Below, one piece after another: positions 9,012 to 20,029 of a stretch of DNA of 64,000 nt. Below the pieces are notes generated by a model. That model had not been told where the DNA came from. It did no database searches and was given only the letters and a program-made list of their open reading frames with translations. This stretch comes from Prevotella sp. HUN102 (GTDB lineage: Bacteria; Bacteroidota; Bacteroidia; Bacteroidales; Bacteroidaceae). How positions within the stretch are numbered: the stretch's first letter is position 1; each line of letters starts with the position of its first letter. The stretch is from positions 1,178,001 to 1,242,000 of the forward strand of contig NZ_JIAF01000004.1 in NCBI RefSeq assembly GCF_000688375.1. The letters run 5' to 3'. The position numbers and the translations under genes were made by a program.

Positions 9012-9530
9012 ATGAAGAAAGAAGTAAAAGATACAATTATCGCTGAACTCGGAGCGAAACTGAAAGAATATCCTCATTTCTACCTTGTAGACGTTACAGG
9101 TTTGAATGCAGAGGCTACCAGCAACCTCCGTCGTAAGTGCTTCAAGAGCGAAATTAAAATGGTTGTTGTGAAGAACAATCTTCTCCACAAGGCATTCATC
9201 GCATCTGATATTGATTTTGAACCTATGTACGGTTCTTTGAAAGGCAATACTGCTGTTATGTTCACACAGACAGCTAACGTGCCTGCAAAACTCCTGAAGG
9301 AATATAAGAAGGAAGGCATTCCTGCACTCAAGGCTGCATACGCTGAAGAGTCTATTTTCATCGGAGCTGACAAACTCGAAGAACTGGCAGCACTCAAGAG
9401 CAAGAACGAACTTATCGGCGACGTTTTGGCATTGCTGCAGTCTCCGGCAAAGAACGTTGTTTCTGCTCTACAATCTGGCGCAAACACCATCCACGGTGTG
9501 CTCAAGACTTTAGGCGAGCGTCCTGAATAA
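9012..9530 (+). CDS. rplJ: 50S ribosomal protein L10
   Basis: The 172-residue product starts with the L10 N-terminal domain (about residues 1-130) and ends in the helix that carries L7/L12 dimers. It anchors the stalk on 23S rRNA. The gene is followed by rplL after 57 bases. Confidence 0.97.
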   Translation: MKKEVKDTIIAELGAKLKEYPHFYLVDVTGLNAEATSNLRRKCFKSEIKMVVVKNNLLHKAFIASDIDFEPMYGSLKGNTAVMFTQTANVPAKLLKEYKKEGIPALKAAYAEESIFIGADKLEELAALKSKNELIGDVLALLQSPAKNVVSALQSGANTIHGVLKTLGERPE

Positions 9531-9587
9531 ATTATAAAGTCAAAAGTTACAGTTTATAAAGAATTAAAAATAAATATTTAGAATAAA

Positions 9588-9971
9588 ATGGCAGATATTA
9601 AAGCTATTGCAGAAGAGTTGGTAAACCTCACTGTTAAGGAAGTAAACGAGTTGGCAACAGTCCTCAAGGACGAGTACGGAATTGAACCTGCTGCTGCGGC
9701 AGTTGCAGTTGCTGGTCCTGCAGCCGGTGCTGCTGCTGGTGGTGAAGCTGCTGCTGAGAAGACTGACTTCGACGTAGTTCTCACAGACGCTGGTGCAAGC
9801 AAACTCAAGGTTGTTAAGGTAGTTAAGGAAGCTTGTGGTCTTGGCTTGAAGGAAGCTAAGGACCTCGTTGACGGCGCACCTTCTACATTGAAGGAAGGCG
9901 TTGCTAAGGACGAAGCTGAAAACTTGAAGAAGCTCATCGAAGCTGAAGGTGCTAAGGTTGAGTTGAAGTAA
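9588..9971 (+). CDS. rplL: 50S ribosomal protein L7/L12
   Basis: The 127-residue product has the N-terminal dimerisation helices, an Ala/Gly-rich hinge at about residues 34-57 and the C-terminal domain ([20 protein letters not shown]) that recruits translation GTPases. It is full length. The gap to rpoB carries a terminator-like hairpin (10039-10076). Confidence 0.98.
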   Translation: MADIKAIAEELVNLTVKEVNELATVLKDEYGIEPAAAAVAVAGPAAGAAAGGEAAAEKTDFDVVLTDAGASKLKVVKVVKEACGLGLKEAKDLVDGAPSTLKEGVAKDEAENLKKLIEAEGAKVELK

Positions 9972-10038
9972 TAAAACTTCAAGGTGATTTATGATTCAAG
10001 CAGACTGCTTTTAGTTTAAATCACGAAAGAAACAATAT

Positions 10039-10076
10039 GGTTAGGATTTACCAAGTAGGTGAGTCCTAACCTTTTT
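10039..10076 (+). terminator. Attenuator between rplL and rpoB
   Basis: GGTTAGGA (10039-10046) pairs with TCCTAACC (10064-10071), followed directly by five T residues. It is a standard intrinsic terminator form but lies inside the operon, 76 bases before rpoB, so it probably lowers read-through from the ribosomal genes into rpoBC. Confidence 0.75.
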
Positions 10077-10151
10077 ATGTCTTCTGACATTTTATTTCAG
10101 GATATTGAGGTCTGTTGAATAGATGCTCGTATTCTTTTTTAAAAACAATTT

Positions 10152-13100
10152 ATGGCAACAGAGAATAAACCCAGAGTAAACTTCGCCAGTGTGCAAAGTC
10201 CGTACCCTTATCCGGATTTTCTTGATTTGCAGTTGAAATCGTTCAAGGATTTCTTGCAGTTGGATACACCGCCTGAAGAACGCAAGAATGACGGTTTGTA
10301 TAAGGTTTTCGTTGAGAATTTCCCTATCACCGATACGCGTAATAATTTCGTTCTTGAGTTCTTGGATTACTATATTGATCCGCCACGCTATACCATTGAT
10401 GAATGCTTGGAGCGTGGGCTGACTTATAGCGTACCTTTGAAGGCTAAGATGAAACTGTACTGCACGGATCCGGATCACGAGGATTTCGGTACATTTATTC
10501 AGGACGTATTCCTTGGCACTATCCCGTATATGTCAAGCAATGGTTCCTTTATTATTAATGGTGCTGAACGTGTAGTTGTTTCACAGTTGCACCGTTCTCC
10601 CGGTGTGTTCTTCGGTCAGGGTGTACATGCTAATGGTACCGTACTTTACAGTGCGCGTATTATTCCTTTCAAGGGTTCTTGGATTGAGTTTGCAACCGAC
10701 ATCAACAATGTGATGTATGCTTACATTGACCGTAAGAAGAAGTTGCCGGTAACCACGATGCTTCGTGCGATTGGTTACGAAACAGATAAGGACATTCTCC
10801 AGTTGTTCGACCTTTGTGAAGAAGTAAAGGTAAATAAGAAGAACATCAAGGCAGTTCTCGGTAGAAAACTTGCCGGTAATGTGATGAAGAGCTGGAACGA
10901 GGACTTCGTTGATGAAGATACTGGCGAATTGGTATCTATTGAGCGTAATGAAGTCGTTATTGACCGTGAAACAGAAATCACGGAGGATAATATTGATATT
11001 ATTCTTGAAAGTGGTGTATCTTCAATCTTGTTGCACAAGGACGAGGATGCAGCTAATAAGTTCTCTATTATCTTCAACACGCTTGCCAAGGATCCGAGCC
11101 ACTCTGAAATAGAGGCCGTGAACTATATCTACCGTCAGCTCCGCAATGCTGATGCGGCTGATGATGCAAGTGCGCGTGAAGTGTTCCAGAACCTGTTCTT
11201 CTCAGATAAGCGTTACGACCTTGGCGAAGTAGGTCGTTACCGTATTAACAAGAAGTTAGGTCTTGACACGGATATGGATACGCGTGTCCTGACTAAGGAT
11301 GATATAGTTGAGATTATCAAGTATCTCATTAATCTTATTAATTCAAACGCTACTGTCGATGATATCGACCACTTGTCAAACCGTCGTGTCCGTACAGTAG
11401 GCGAGCAGTTGGCAAATCAGTTCTCTATTGGTTTGGCTCGTATGAGCCGTACAATCCGTGAACGTATGAATGTACGCGACAATGAAGTGTTCCAGCCAAC
11501 GGACTTGATTAATGCGAAGACTATTTCCAGCGTTATCAATTCATTCTTCGGCACAAATCCTCTGAGCCAGTTTATGGACCAGACAAACCCATTGGCGGAG
11601 GTTACGCATAAGCGTCGTCTTTCGGCTCTCGGTCCCGGTGGTCTTTCTCGTGAGCGTGCAGGTTTCGAGGTTCGCGACGTACACTATACGCACTATGGTC
11701 GTCTTTGTCCTATTGAGTCTCCTGAAGGTCCTAACATCGGTTTGATTTCTTCACTCTGTCTCTATGCAAAGATTAACGATCTCGGTTTTATTGTTACTCC
11801 GTACCGTAACGTTGCAGATTCCAAGGTTGATTTGGCAAACGAGAACGTTGTTTACCTCACGGCTGAAGAAGAAGAAGACAAGCTCATCGGACAGGGTAAT
11901 GCTCCTTTGAATCCTGATGGAACGTTTATCCGTACATTCGTTAAGTGCCGTCAGGATGCAGACTATCCTGTGGTAGCTCCGGGCGAAGTGGATTTGATGG
12001 ACGTTGCTCCTCAGCAGATTGCATCTGTCTCTGCCGGTTTGATTCCATTCTTGGAGCACGATGACGGACACCGTGCGCTGATGGGTTGTAATATGATGCG
12101 TCAGGCAGTTCCATTGCTTCATAATGATGCACCTATTGTAGGTACAGGTCTTGAAAAGCAGGTATGTGAGGATTCACGTACAATGATCACTGCCGAAGGA
12201 GATGGTGTTATTGAATATGTTGATGCAACAACAATCCGTATTCTGTATGACAGAACAGAAGATGAAGAATTTGTAAGTTTCGAGCCTGCATTGAAGGAGT
12301 ACCGTATTCCTAAGTTCCGTCGCACAAACCAAAATATGGTTGTAGACCTTCGTCCAATTTGCGACAAGGGGCAGCGTGTTAAGGCGGGAGACATCCTGAC
12401 CGAAGGTTACGCAACCGAGAATGGCGAATTGGCACTTGGTAGAAACCTTCTTGTGGCTTATATGCCTTGGAAGGGCTATAACTATGAAGATGCTGTCGTT
12501 CTTTCAGAGCGTATGGTTCGTGAAGACGTGCTTACTTCTGTTCACGTTGATGAATACTCACTCGAGGTTCGTGAAACAAAGCGTGGTGTTGAAGAATTTA
12601 CAAACGATATTCCTAACGTAAGTGAAGAAGCTACAAAGGATCTTGATGAGAATGGTGTTATCCGTATCGGTGCTCGTGTAGAACCGGGCGATATTATGAT
12701 TGGTAAGATTTCTCCAAAGGGAGAGAGCGACCCTTCACCGGAAGAGAAGTTGCTTCGTGCAATCTTCGGCGACAAGGCTGGCGATGTTAAGGATTCTTCT
12801 TTGAAGGCAAACCCATCATTGAGTGGTGTTGTTATTGATAAGAAGTTGTTTGCCCGTGCCATCAAGACACGTGAGAGCAAACGTCAGGACAAGGCGATTC
12901 TTCAGAAGATTGATGAGGAGCACGAAGCAAAAATCAATGATTTGAAGGATATTTTGGTAGATAAGCTCCTTTCTTTGACAGAAGATAAGGTATCGCAAGG
13001 TATTAAAGACTACTCAAATGCTGAAATCATTACCAAGGGCAGCAAGTTTACTGTTGCGGCTTTGAAGAACCTTGATTACGAAGGTATTCAGTCAAGTGGT

Positions 13101-13961
13101 TGGACTGAGAACGAACATACAAACTTCCTTATCCAACAGTTGATTATGAACTTCATCCGTAAGTACAAGCAGATGGATGCTGAATTGAAGCGTAAGAAGT
13201 TTGCTATTACCATCGGCGACGAACTTCCATCGGGCGTACTTCAGATGGCTAAGGTTTATATTGCCAAGAAGCGTAAGATTCAGGTCGGCGATAAGCTTGC
13301 CGGTCGTCACGGTAACAAAGGTATCGTTTCCAAGGTTGTTCGTACGGAGGATATGCCGTTCCTCGAGGATGGTCGTCCTGTCGATTTGGTATTGAACCCG
13401 TTGGGTGTGCCTTCACGTATGAACCTCGGTCAGATATTCGAGGCTATCCTCGGTGCTGCCGGACGTACTCTTGGTGTTAAGTTTGCTACACCTATCTTTG
13501 ATGGTGCGAAACTCGACGACTTGAAGGAATGGACCGACAAGGCAGGCTTGCCACGCCTCTGCTCTACCTATATGTATGATGGCGAAACTGGTGAGAAGTT
13601 CGACCAGCCGGCTACCGTAGGTGTAACCTACTTCTTGAAGCTCGGTCACATGGTTGAAGACAAGATGCACGCACGTAGCATTGGTCCGTACTCTCTTATT
13701 ACACAACAGCCACTTGGTGGTAAGGCACAGTTTGGTGGTCAGCGTTTCGGAGAAATGGAAGTCTGGGCTATCGAGGCATTCGGTGCTTCACACGTTCTTC
13801 AGGAAATCTTGACTATCAAGTCCGATGATGTTGTAGGCCGTTCTAAGGCATACGAGGCCATCGTGAAGGGCGAACCTATGCCGACACCGGGTATTCCAGA
13901 GTCGTTGAACGTATTACTTCACGAACTCCGTGGTCTTGGATTGAGCATCAAACTTGATTAA
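10152..13961 (+). CDS. rpoB: DNA-directed RNA polymerase beta subunit
   Basis: The 1269-residue subunit is full length for Bacteroidetes. The rifampicin pocket is visible ([20 protein letters not shown], then RLSALGPGG) with the usual drug-sensitive residues, and the conserved [10 protein letters not shown] and the C-terminal [23 protein letters not shown] segment are intact. It forms the catalytic centre with the beta' subunit. rpoC starts 26 bases after its stop codon. Confidence 0.99.
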   Translation: MATENKPRVNFASVQSPYPYPDFLDLQLKSFKDFLQLDTPPEERKNDGLYKVFVENFPITDTRNNFVLEFLDYYIDPPRYTIDECLERGLTYSVPLKAKMKLYCTDPDHEDFGTFIQDVFLGTIPYMSSNGSFIINGAERVVVSQLHRSPGVFFGQGVHANGTVLYSARIIPFKGSWIEFATDINNVMYAYIDRKKKLPVTTMLRAIGYETDKDILQLFDLCEEVKVNKKNIKAVLGRKLAGNVMKSWNEDFVDEDTGELVSIERNEVVIDRETEITEDNIDIILESGVSSILLHKDEDAANKFSIIFNTLAKDPSHSEIEAVNYIYRQLRNADAADDASAREVFQNLFFSDKRYDLGEVGRYRINKKLGLDTDMDTRVLTKDDIVEIIKYLINLINSNATVDDIDHLSNRRVRTVGEQLANQFSIGLARMSRTIRERMNVRDNEVFQPTDLINAKTISSVINSFFGTNPLSQFMDQTNPLAEVTHKRRLSALGPGGLSRERAGFEVRDVHYTHYGRLCPIESPEGPNIGLISSLCLYAKINDLGFIVTPYRNVADSKVDLANENVVYLTAEEEEDKLIGQGNAPLNPDGTFIRTFVKCRQDADYPVVAPGEVDLMDVAPQQIASVSAGLIPFLEHDDGHRALMGCNMMRQAVPLLHNDAPIVGTGLEKQVCEDSRTMITAEGDGVIEYVDATTIRILYDRTEDEEFVSFEPALKEYRIPKFRRTNQNMVVDLRPICDKGQRVKAGDILTEGYATENGELALGRNLLVAYMPWKGYNYEDAVVLSERMVREDVLTSVHVDEYSLEVRETKRGVEEFTNDIPNVSEEATKDLDENGVIRIGARVEPGDIMIGKISPKGESDPSPEEKLLRAIFGDKAGDVKDSSLKANPSLSGVVIDKKLFARAIKTRESKRQDKAILQKIDEEHEAKINDLKDILVDKLLSLTEDKVSQGIKDYSNAEIITKGSKFTVAALKNLDYEGIQSSGWTENEHTNFLIQQLIMNFIRKYKQMDAELKRKKFAITIGDELPSGVLQMAKVYIAKKRKIQVGDKLAGRHGNKGIVSKVVRTEDMPFLEDGRPVDLVLNPLGVPSRMNLGQIFEAILGAAGRTLGVKFATPIFDGAKLDDLKEWTDKAGLPRLCSTYMYDGETGEKFDQPATVGVTYFLKLGHMVEDKMHARSIGPYSLITQQPLGGKAQFGGQRFGEMEVWAIEAFGASHVLQEILTIKSDDVVGRSKAYEAIVKGEPMPTPGIPESLNVLLHELRGLGLSIKLD

Positions 13962-13987
13962 TTTGAACACCCCAAAATTAAATAAAA

Positions 13988-16900
13988 ATGGCTTTTAAGA
14001 AAGATAATAAGGTTAAGAGTAATTTTAACAAGCTCACTATTGGTCTTGCTTCTCCAGAAGAAATCCTTGAGAACTCTTTTGGCGAGGTAACCAAGCCTGA
14101 AACTATTAATTACCGCACCTACAAGCCTGAACGTGATGGTTTGTTCTGTGAGCGCATCTTCGGTCCTACAAAGGATTATGAATGTGCCTGTGGTAAGTAC
14201 AAACGTATCCGTTATAAAGGAATCGTTTGCGACCGTTGTGGTGTTGAGGTTACAGAAAAGAAAGTGCGCCGTGAACGTGCCGGACACATCGAGTTGGTTG
14301 TGCCGGTTGCTCACATTTGGTATTTCAGAAGTCTTCCTAACAAGATGGGTTATCTGTTGGGTCTTCCGACAAAGAAGCTCGATGCAGTGGTTTATTACGA
14401 AAAGTATATCGTAATCCAACCGGGTGTTGTGGAAGGAATGAAGAACGCCGATTCTGATGAAGAACTGAACGGTTCTCATAAGTTCGACCTCTTGTCAGAA
14501 GACGAATATATCGACATTATCGACAACAGACTTCCGGAAGGAAACGAACGTCTTGAAAACAGCGACCCGAAGAAGTTTATTGCCAAGATGGGTGCAGAGG
14601 CTATCTATGACCTCCTGATGGACATCGACCTCGACAGACTGGCTGGCGAACTCCGCGACCGTGCTACAACAGATTCAAGCCAACAGCGTAAGACTGAAGC
14701 CTTGAAGCGTTTGCAGGTTGTAGAGGCATTCCGTCAGTCGCAGGGCGTAAACCGTCCGGAATGGATGATTATGAAAATTGTCCCTGTAACGCCTCCGGAA
14801 CTGCGTCCATTGGTGCCGCTTGATGGTGGTCGTTTTGCAACTTCAGACTTGAACGACCTCTATCGTCGCGTTATCATCCGTAACAACCGTTTGAAGCGAT
14901 TGATGGAAATTAAGGCTCCCGAGGTTATTCTCCGTAATGAGAAGCGTATGCTTCAGGAAGCCGTAGACTCACTCTTCGACAACAGCCGCAAGTCATCTGC
15001 CGTCAAGAGTGAAAGCAACCGTCCTTTGAAGTCTCTTTCCGATTCATTGAAGGGTAAGCAGGGACGTTTCCGTCAGAACCTCCTCGGTAAGCGTGTTGAT
15101 TATTCTGCTCGTTCGGTTATCGTTGTAGGTCCTGAATTGCAGATGGGCGAGTGCGGACTTCCTAAGTTGATGGCAGCCGAACTCTACAAGCCGTTCATTA
15201 TCCGTAAGCTCATCGAGCGCGGTATCGTGAAGACCGTGAAGAGTGCCAAGAAGATTGTAGACCGTCGCGAACCGGTTATCTGGGATATTCTTGAGAATGT
15301 GATGAAGGGTCATCCTGTTCTCTTGAACCGTGCTCCTACACTTCACCGTCTCGGTATTCAGGCATTCCAACCTAAGATGATTGAAGGTAAGGCTATTCAG
15401 TTGCATCCGTTGGCTTGTACGGCGTTCAATGCCGACTTCGACGGCGACCAGATGGCTGTCCACCTCCCATTGAGCAATGAGGCTGTTCTCGAAGCTCAGG
15501 TGCTGATGCTTCAGAGCCACAATATCCTGAATCCGGCGAATGGTGCTCCTATTACCGTTCCTTCACAGGATATGGTGCTCGGTCTCTACTATATTACCAA
15601 AATCCGTCCGGGTGCAAAGGGTGAAGGTCTTTCTTTCTACGGATCAGAAGAAGCAATTATTGCCTACAATGAAAAGCGTTGCGACCTCCACGCACAAGTG
15701 AAGGTGGTCGTTGATGACTTGGTAGACGGCAAACTCCAGAAGCGTACCGTGGAAACATCTGTTGGTCGTGTAATCGTTAATCAGATAATTCCGACAGAAG
15801 TAGGATTCTTCAACGGCATCATTTCCAAGAAATCTCTCCGTGGTCTTATTGCCGACGTAATCAAGGCCGTAGGTATGGCACGTGCGTGTGCATTCCTCGA
15901 TGGCATTAAGAACCTTGGTTACCGTATGGCTTACGTTGCAGGTCTTTCGTTCAACCTCGACGATATCATTGTACCTGCCGAAAAGGTAGACATCGTAGGC
16001 AAGGGTCAGGAAGAGGTTGATCAGGTAAAGGCTAACTACGAAATGGGTTTCATTACCGACAAGGAACGTTACAATCAGGTTATTGATGCGTGGACACACG
16101 TAAACAATAATTTGAAGCAGAGTGTTATGAAGCACATGATCGAGGACGATCAGGGTTTCAACGCCGTGTATATGATGCTTGATTCGGGTGCCCGTGGTTC
16201 TGCCGACCAGATTGCACAGTTGGCAGGTATGCGTGGACTGATGGCCAAGCCTCAGAAGGCAGGTGCTGAAGGTGCGCAGATTATTGAAAACCCAATCCTT
16301 TCTAACTTTAAGGAAGGTATGTCGGTGCTCGAGTACTTTATTTCTTCACACGGTGCCCGTAAGGGTCTTGCCGATACGGCTATGAAAACTGCCGATGCCG
16401 GATACCTCACACGTCGTTTGGTAGACGTTTCTCACGATGTTATCATCACGGAAGAGGATTGTGGCTCACTCCGCGGTTTGGAATGCCGTGCATTGAAGAG
16501 CGGCGATGAAATTGTTGCTTCATTGTACGAGCGAATCCTCGGCCGTGTATCTGTTCACGACGTTATACATCCGACAACTGGTGTACTCATCGTTGCTTCA
16601 GGCGAAGAAATCAACGAGGCTAAGGCTAAGGCTATCGACGAGTCTCCGCTTGAAATGGTTGAAATCCGTTCTGTGCTCACTTGCGAAAGTAAGAAGGGCG
16701 TTTGTCAGAAGTGCTACGGCCGTAACCTTTCTACTGCCCGTATGATTCAGTTGGGCGAAGCGGTCGGAGTCATTGCTGCTCAGGCTATCGGTGAACCCGG
16801 TACACAGCTTACACTGCGTACATTCCACGCCGGTGGTGTTGCAGGTAACGCTGCTGCCAATGCCTCTATCGTTGCCAAGAACGACTGCCGTATCGAGTTG

Positions 16901-18349
16901 GAAGAAGTTCGTACTGTACCATTTATTGATGAAGACGACAAGAACTGCGAAAAGATTGTCAGCCGTCTCGGAGAAATCCGTTTCGTAGACACAAATACTG
17001 ATATCGTACTCCTCACAGACAGTATTCCTTATGGTAGCACACTCTACTTCAAGAGTGGCGACAAGGTAAAGAAGGGCGAACTCATTGCTAAGTGGGACCC
17101 GTTCAATGCCGTTATCGTAAGCGAATATGCAGGTGTTCTGCGTCTGCACGATGTAATCGAAAATGTAACTTATAAGGCTGAAACCGACGAGGCTACCGGT
17201 CTTACGGAGCGTATTATCACTGAATCACGCGATAAAACGAAGGTTCCGACGGTAGACGTTGTCAAGATTGGTGCCAAGAAGGGTGCCGACGGTCAATATG
17301 CACCTGAAGACATTCTCGGTACATACAACCTGCCGGTGGGCGGGCACCTTGAGCAGATTGTTCAGGACGGTGCAGAAATCAAGTCGGGTACTACACTCGT
17401 TAAGATTCCTCGTTCAGTCGGTGGTGCAGGTGATATCACCGGTGGTCTCCCACGTGTAACCGAGTTGTTCGAAGCCCGCAACCCATCCAATCCGGCTGTC
17501 GTTTCTGAAATCGACGGTGAGGTAACAATGGGTAAGGTAAAGCGTGGTAACCGTGAGATTATCATAACCTCGAAGACCGGCGAACAGCGCAAGTACCTTG
17601 TAAGTCTCGCTAAGCAGATTCTCGTACAGGAACACGATGCTGTGCGTGCTGGTACTCCACTTTCCGATGGTATTACTACTCCGGCAGACATCCTTTCCAT
17701 CAAGGGGCCTACTGCCGTTCAGGAATACATCGTTAATGAAGTTCAGGACGTGTATCGTTTGCAGGGTGTGAAAATCAACGACAAGCATTTTGAGATCATC
17801 GTGCGTCAGATGATGCGCAAGGTTCGTGTCGACGAGCAGGGCGATACCACATTCCTCGAGCAGGAATTGGTTGATAAGCTCGACTTTGCCGAAGAGAACG
17901 ACCGTATCTGGGGCAAGAAGGTTGTAACAGACCCGGGAGATTCAGAAAACTGCTACAAGGGACAGATTATCTCCGTTCGCAAGCTGCGTGATGAGAACTC
18001 CAGTCTCAAGCGTCGCGACCTCAAGCTCGTTCAGGTTCGTGATGCCGTTCAGGCAACGGCAACACAGATGTTGCAGGGTATTACCCGTGCTGCCCTCGGA
18101 ACAAAGAGCTTTATGAGTGCCGCTTCTTTCCAGGAAACAACCAAGGTGCTCAACGAAGCTGCAATTCGCGGCAAGAGCGATATGCTCGAGGGTATGAAGG
18201 AAAATGTCATCTGCGGCCACCTTGTGCCTGCCGGTACCGGTCTCCGCCAGTGGCAGAAGCTCATTGTTGGTTCCAAGGAAGAGCACGTTCGCATCGAAGC
18301 AAACAGAAAGAACGTTCTTGACTTTGCCGACAAGGATGTCAGCGAATAA
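13988..18349 (+). CDS. rpoC: DNA-directed RNA polymerase beta' subunit
   Basis: The 1453-residue subunit has the N-terminal zinc site ([11 protein letters not shown], then CDRCGVEV), the catalytic magnesium loop [12 protein letters not shown], the trigger loop region and the second zinc site ([17 protein letters not shown]). It is full length. A strong terminator lies 37 bases after the stop codon and ends the operon. Confidence 0.99.
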   Translation: MAFKKDNKVKSNFNKLTIGLASPEEILENSFGEVTKPETINYRTYKPERDGLFCERIFGPTKDYECACGKYKRIRYKGIVCDRCGVEVTEKKVRRERAGHIELVVPVAHIWYFRSLPNKMGYLLGLPTKKLDAVVYYEKYIVIQPGVVEGMKNADSDEELNGSHKFDLLSEDEYIDIIDNRLPEGNERLENSDPKKFIAKMGAEAIYDLLMDIDLDRLAGELRDRATTDSSQQRKTEALKRLQVVEAFRQSQGVNRPEWMIMKIVPVTPPELRPLVPLDGGRFATSDLNDLYRRVIIRNNRLKRLMEIKAPEVILRNEKRMLQEAVDSLFDNSRKSSAVKSESNRPLKSLSDSLKGKQGRFRQNLLGKRVDYSARSVIVVGPELQMGECGLPKLMAAELYKPFIIRKLIERGIVKTVKSAKKIVDRREPVIWDILENVMKGHPVLLNRAPTLHRLGIQAFQPKMIEGKAIQLHPLACTAFNADFDGDQMAVHLPLSNEAVLEAQVLMLQSHNILNPANGAPITVPSQDMVLGLYYITKIRPGAKGEGLSFYGSEEAIIAYNEKRCDLHAQVKVVVDDLVDGKLQKRTVETSVGRVIVNQIIPTEVGFFNGIISKKSLRGLIADVIKAVGMARACAFLDGIKNLGYRMAYVAGLSFNLDDIIVPAEKVDIVGKGQEEVDQVKANYEMGFITDKERYNQVIDAWTHVNNNLKQSVMKHMIEDDQGFNAVYMMLDSGARGSADQIAQLAGMRGLMAKPQKAGAEGAQIIENPILSNFKEGMSVLEYFISSHGARKGLADTAMKTADAGYLTRRLVDVSHDVIITEEDCGSLRGLECRALKSGDEIVASLYERILGRVSVHDVIHPTTGVLIVASGEEINEAKAKAIDESPLEMVEIRSVLTCESKKGVCQKCYGRNLSTARMIQLGEAVGVIAAQAIGEPGTQLTLRTFHAGGVAGNAAANASIVAKNDCRIELEEVRTVPFIDEDDKNCEKIVSRLGEIRFVDTNTDIVLLTDSIPYGSTLYFKSGDKVKKGELIAKWDPFNAVIVSEYAGVLRLHDVIENVTYKAETDEATGLTERIITESRDKTKVPTVDVVKIGAKKGADGQYAPEDILGTYNLPVGGHLEQIVQDGAEIKSGTTLVKIPRSVGGAGDITGGLPRVTELFEARNPSNPAVVSEIDGEVTMGKVKRGNREIIITSKTGEQRKYLVSLAKQILVQEHDAVRAGTPLSDGITTPADILSIKGPTAVQEYIVNEVQDVYRLQGVKINDKHFEIIVRQMMRKVRVDEQGDTTFLEQELVDKLDFAEENDRIWGKKVVTDPGDSENCYKGQIISVRKLRDENSSLKRRDLKLVQVRDAVQATATQMLQGITRAALGTKSFMSAASFQETTKVLNEAAIRGKSDMLEGMKENVICGHLVPAGTGLRQWQKLIVGSKEEHVRIEANRKNVLDFADKDVSE

Positions 18350-18386
18350 TGGAAACGGCTGACTAATATTAGTTGGTACATATAAG

Positions 18387-18424
18387 AAGGTCCGATTGAC
18401 ACATTGTCAATCGGACCTTTTTTG
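18387..18424 (+). terminator. Intrinsic terminator after rpoC
   Basis: A 15-bp perfect stem (18387-18401 with 18405-18419), a 3-base loop and a run of T residues form a textbook terminator of the rpoBC operon. Confidence 0.95.
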
Positions 18425-18598
18425 TTTTCCTTCTCTTCTGAAGTTAAATCAATTAGCATTTGTCAAAATGATAGTCTTGATAAGTCAATGATTCTCTTTT
18501 AGAGATATTGTTATAGTCTGATTGTGCAAAATCTGACTTTATAATAATTAGGAATGATCATTAAAAAATCTGATATATATAGAAAGTTTATCAGATAT

Positions 18599-19192
18599 TC
18601 ATATAGTTTGATTTTCTGCAAAAATATACTTTTCTTCAATCTTGAAAGGCTCTGTAAGTAATGTTTTATCAAAGAAGCATAATTGAATTTTATCAACTTT
18701 CCCTAACATCATCTTTTTACCGGGAAATTTTATGTCGATATCTTTGTAGGTTTTTGGATTGGGCCAAGCCCTAATAGCTTTGTATTTAAAGGTATCGAGA
18801 TTCTTTAAATATGAAAGTACTACTGGAACACTTATTTTCTTAAGTCCTCTTTGTTCCAAAATGTATCTTGCACATTCTACAAATTCATCAAAATGCTTAG
18901 AGACGCCTAATAAATCATATAATAATGGAGAGTGTTGGTCGTATGTTGTTTTACAGATAATATACCCTTTTCTCTTATAGACAGAATTCCCCCACCAATG
19001 GGCATCTGTTATTCTAGTATCCCAAAAGTAGTAACCCTCACCAAGCCACGGCTCCTTAATTCCATCTTTTAAGGAACCGTCAGGGTTGCATTTGGAACAG
19101 AAATATGGTCCGTGGCGTTCAACTTCTGCTTCATTTTCACGGTATTCAAGAGTTTGAAATATTTCCGTACGTAGCATATCGTTATTCTTCAA
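18599..19192 (-). CDS. Putative ADP-ribosyltransferase-like toxin (CmdT-like candidate)
   Basis: The 197-residue protein has an N-terminal block EPWLGEGYYFWDTRITDAHWWG (residues about 47-68). The pattern W-L-G-x-G-x-Y-F-W followed by an Ala and aromatic residues resembles the glycine-aromatic core of ADP-ribosyltransferase-like families such as DUF3990. A pair of cysteines (FCSKC) lies at residues 32-35. It is last in a three-gene operon on the minus strand and overlaps the SecB-like gene by 11 bases, so translation is likely coupled. With a SecB-like chaperone and a small first gene it matches the layout of toxin-antitoxin-chaperone systems, in particular CmdTAC, where CmdT is an ADP-ribosyltransferase acting on mRNA during phage infection. 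The toxin assignment is an inference from fold pattern and context. The genes are more AT-rich than the ribosomal genes beside them. Confidence 0.6.
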   Translation of the reverse strand: MKNNDMLRTEIFQTLEYRENEAEVERHGPYFCSKCNPDGSLKDGIKEPWLGEGYYFWDTRITDAHWWGNSVYKRKGYIICKTTYDQHSPLLYDLLGVSKHFDEFVECARYILEQRGLKKISVPVVLSYLKNLDTFKYKAIRAWPNPKTYKDIDIKFPGKKMMLGKVDKIQLCFFDKTLLTEPFKIEEKYIFAENQTI

Positions 19193-19595
19193 TAACCTCA
19201 GTATGTTTTTTCAAATCGTCTGTAAGTCCCATAAGATTGATAGTAGGCAAAACTACTGGTCGCACGTTTGCTTGTAGAGATAGGGTGCTGACGAATGCTC
19301 TGATGTATGGAAATATTATGGCAAGGCTATTTGGATAAAAATAATCAGGTATGTCATTTATAGATACGTTTTTATCAAATGTAAAGAAAGCCTTGCACGA
19401 AACTTTTACAACCTCTGTATTTGATTCTTTGCATTCTATTACCACGTCAAAGTCTAGTTCATAACACGTCTTCTTCACAAAGAACTTTCCTTTGGGAGTA
19501 AAAGATACATTCAACTCGGCTTCATCGGGAATATTGAAATCTAAAGATGCCTTGGTAAAATGATATGAGTCGAATTTAAATGCTGTTTTTTCCAT
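19182..19595 (-). CDS. SecB-like chaperone of a toxin-antitoxin-chaperone operon
   Basis: The 137-residue protein carries the SecB signature in its second half: YFYPNSLAIIFPYIRAFVST at about residues 85-104, then LPTINLMGL at 116-124, equivalent to the helix and LAPVNFDALY-type loop of SecB. The first half is the beta-sheet region. Bacteroidales as a rule lack a general SecB export chaperone, whereas solitary SecB-like proteins beside toxins protect an unstable antitoxin. It is the middle gene of the operon: nine bases after the small gene and overlapping the putative toxin gene. Assignment to the SecB fold is good; its client is inferred to be the 87-residue product upstream. Confidence 0.8.
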   Translation of the reverse strand: MEKTAFKFDSYHFTKASLDFNIPDEAELNVSFTPKGKFFVKKTCYELDFDVVIECKESNTEVVKVSCKAFFTFDKNVSINDIPDYFYPNSLAIIFPYIRAFVSTLSLQANVRPVVLPTINLMGLTDDLKKHTEVIEE

Positions 19596-19604
19596 TTTTT
19601 TATT

Positions 19605-19868
19605 TTATGCTGCTAAACAATACAAGGCATCGGCTGCTATTTCATTATTGGTTATAGCTGCTGACACGTCAAATTTATGTGCCTCTGATTTCTTTTCCAA
19701 AATTGAATACGATACCTCTATACCAAAACTTTTCCTTACAAAGTTTGCATATTCAAAGACATCAGGACCTATCTCATTAAGATATTCCCTATCTTTCCAA
19801 TCACTATCTAGTATCTCTTTTGGTGTATTTTCAAAATATTTTTTTAGACTTTCAAGAAGATTTCCCAT
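19605..19868 (-). CDS. Small protein, candidate antitoxin (CmdA-like candidate)
   Basis: The 87-residue acidic protein begins MGNLLESLKKYFENTPKEIL and has no recognised DNA-binding motif. Its C-terminus (NEIAADALYCLAA) is hydrophobic and disordered-looking, like the chaperone-addiction tails of antitoxins that need a SecB-like partner. It is the first gene of the three-gene operon, the usual antitoxin position, nine bases before the chaperone gene. The function is inferred from context only; I do not recognise the family by sequence. Confidence 0.55.
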   Translation of the reverse strand: MGNLLESLKKYFENTPKEILDSDWKDREYLNEIGPDVFEYANFVRKSFGIEVSYSILEKKSEAHKFDVSAAITNNEIAADALYCLAA

Positions 19869-19922
19869 AACTGAATTCGTTTAATGATTGTTGAAATTTT
19901 CTTTATACTGCTATTCAAAGTA

Positions 19923-19951
19923 CAAAAGTACAAAAAATCCATAGTATGCAA
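19923..19951 (-). promoter_or_regulatory. Possible promoter of the three-gene operon
   Basis: On the minus strand, TTG (19951-19949), an 18-base spacer and TACTTTTG (19930-19923) resemble the -33/-7 pair, with the spacer slightly short. A second overlapping TACTTTG lies just downstream. The first start codon is 55 bases further on. Confidence 0.4.
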
Positions 19952-20029
19952 GTGCTTTTACTTGTTTTGTTACTTGTGTATATGAAGATTTAACATTAGT
20001 GTAGCATAAAATGCCGTCATAATGTTTTT

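Noticed and set aside
15644..16135. 163-codon frame antisense to rpoC
   Set aside because: It is a shadow of the highly biased codons of rpoC; several similar frames lie antisense to rpoB, fusA and rpsD.
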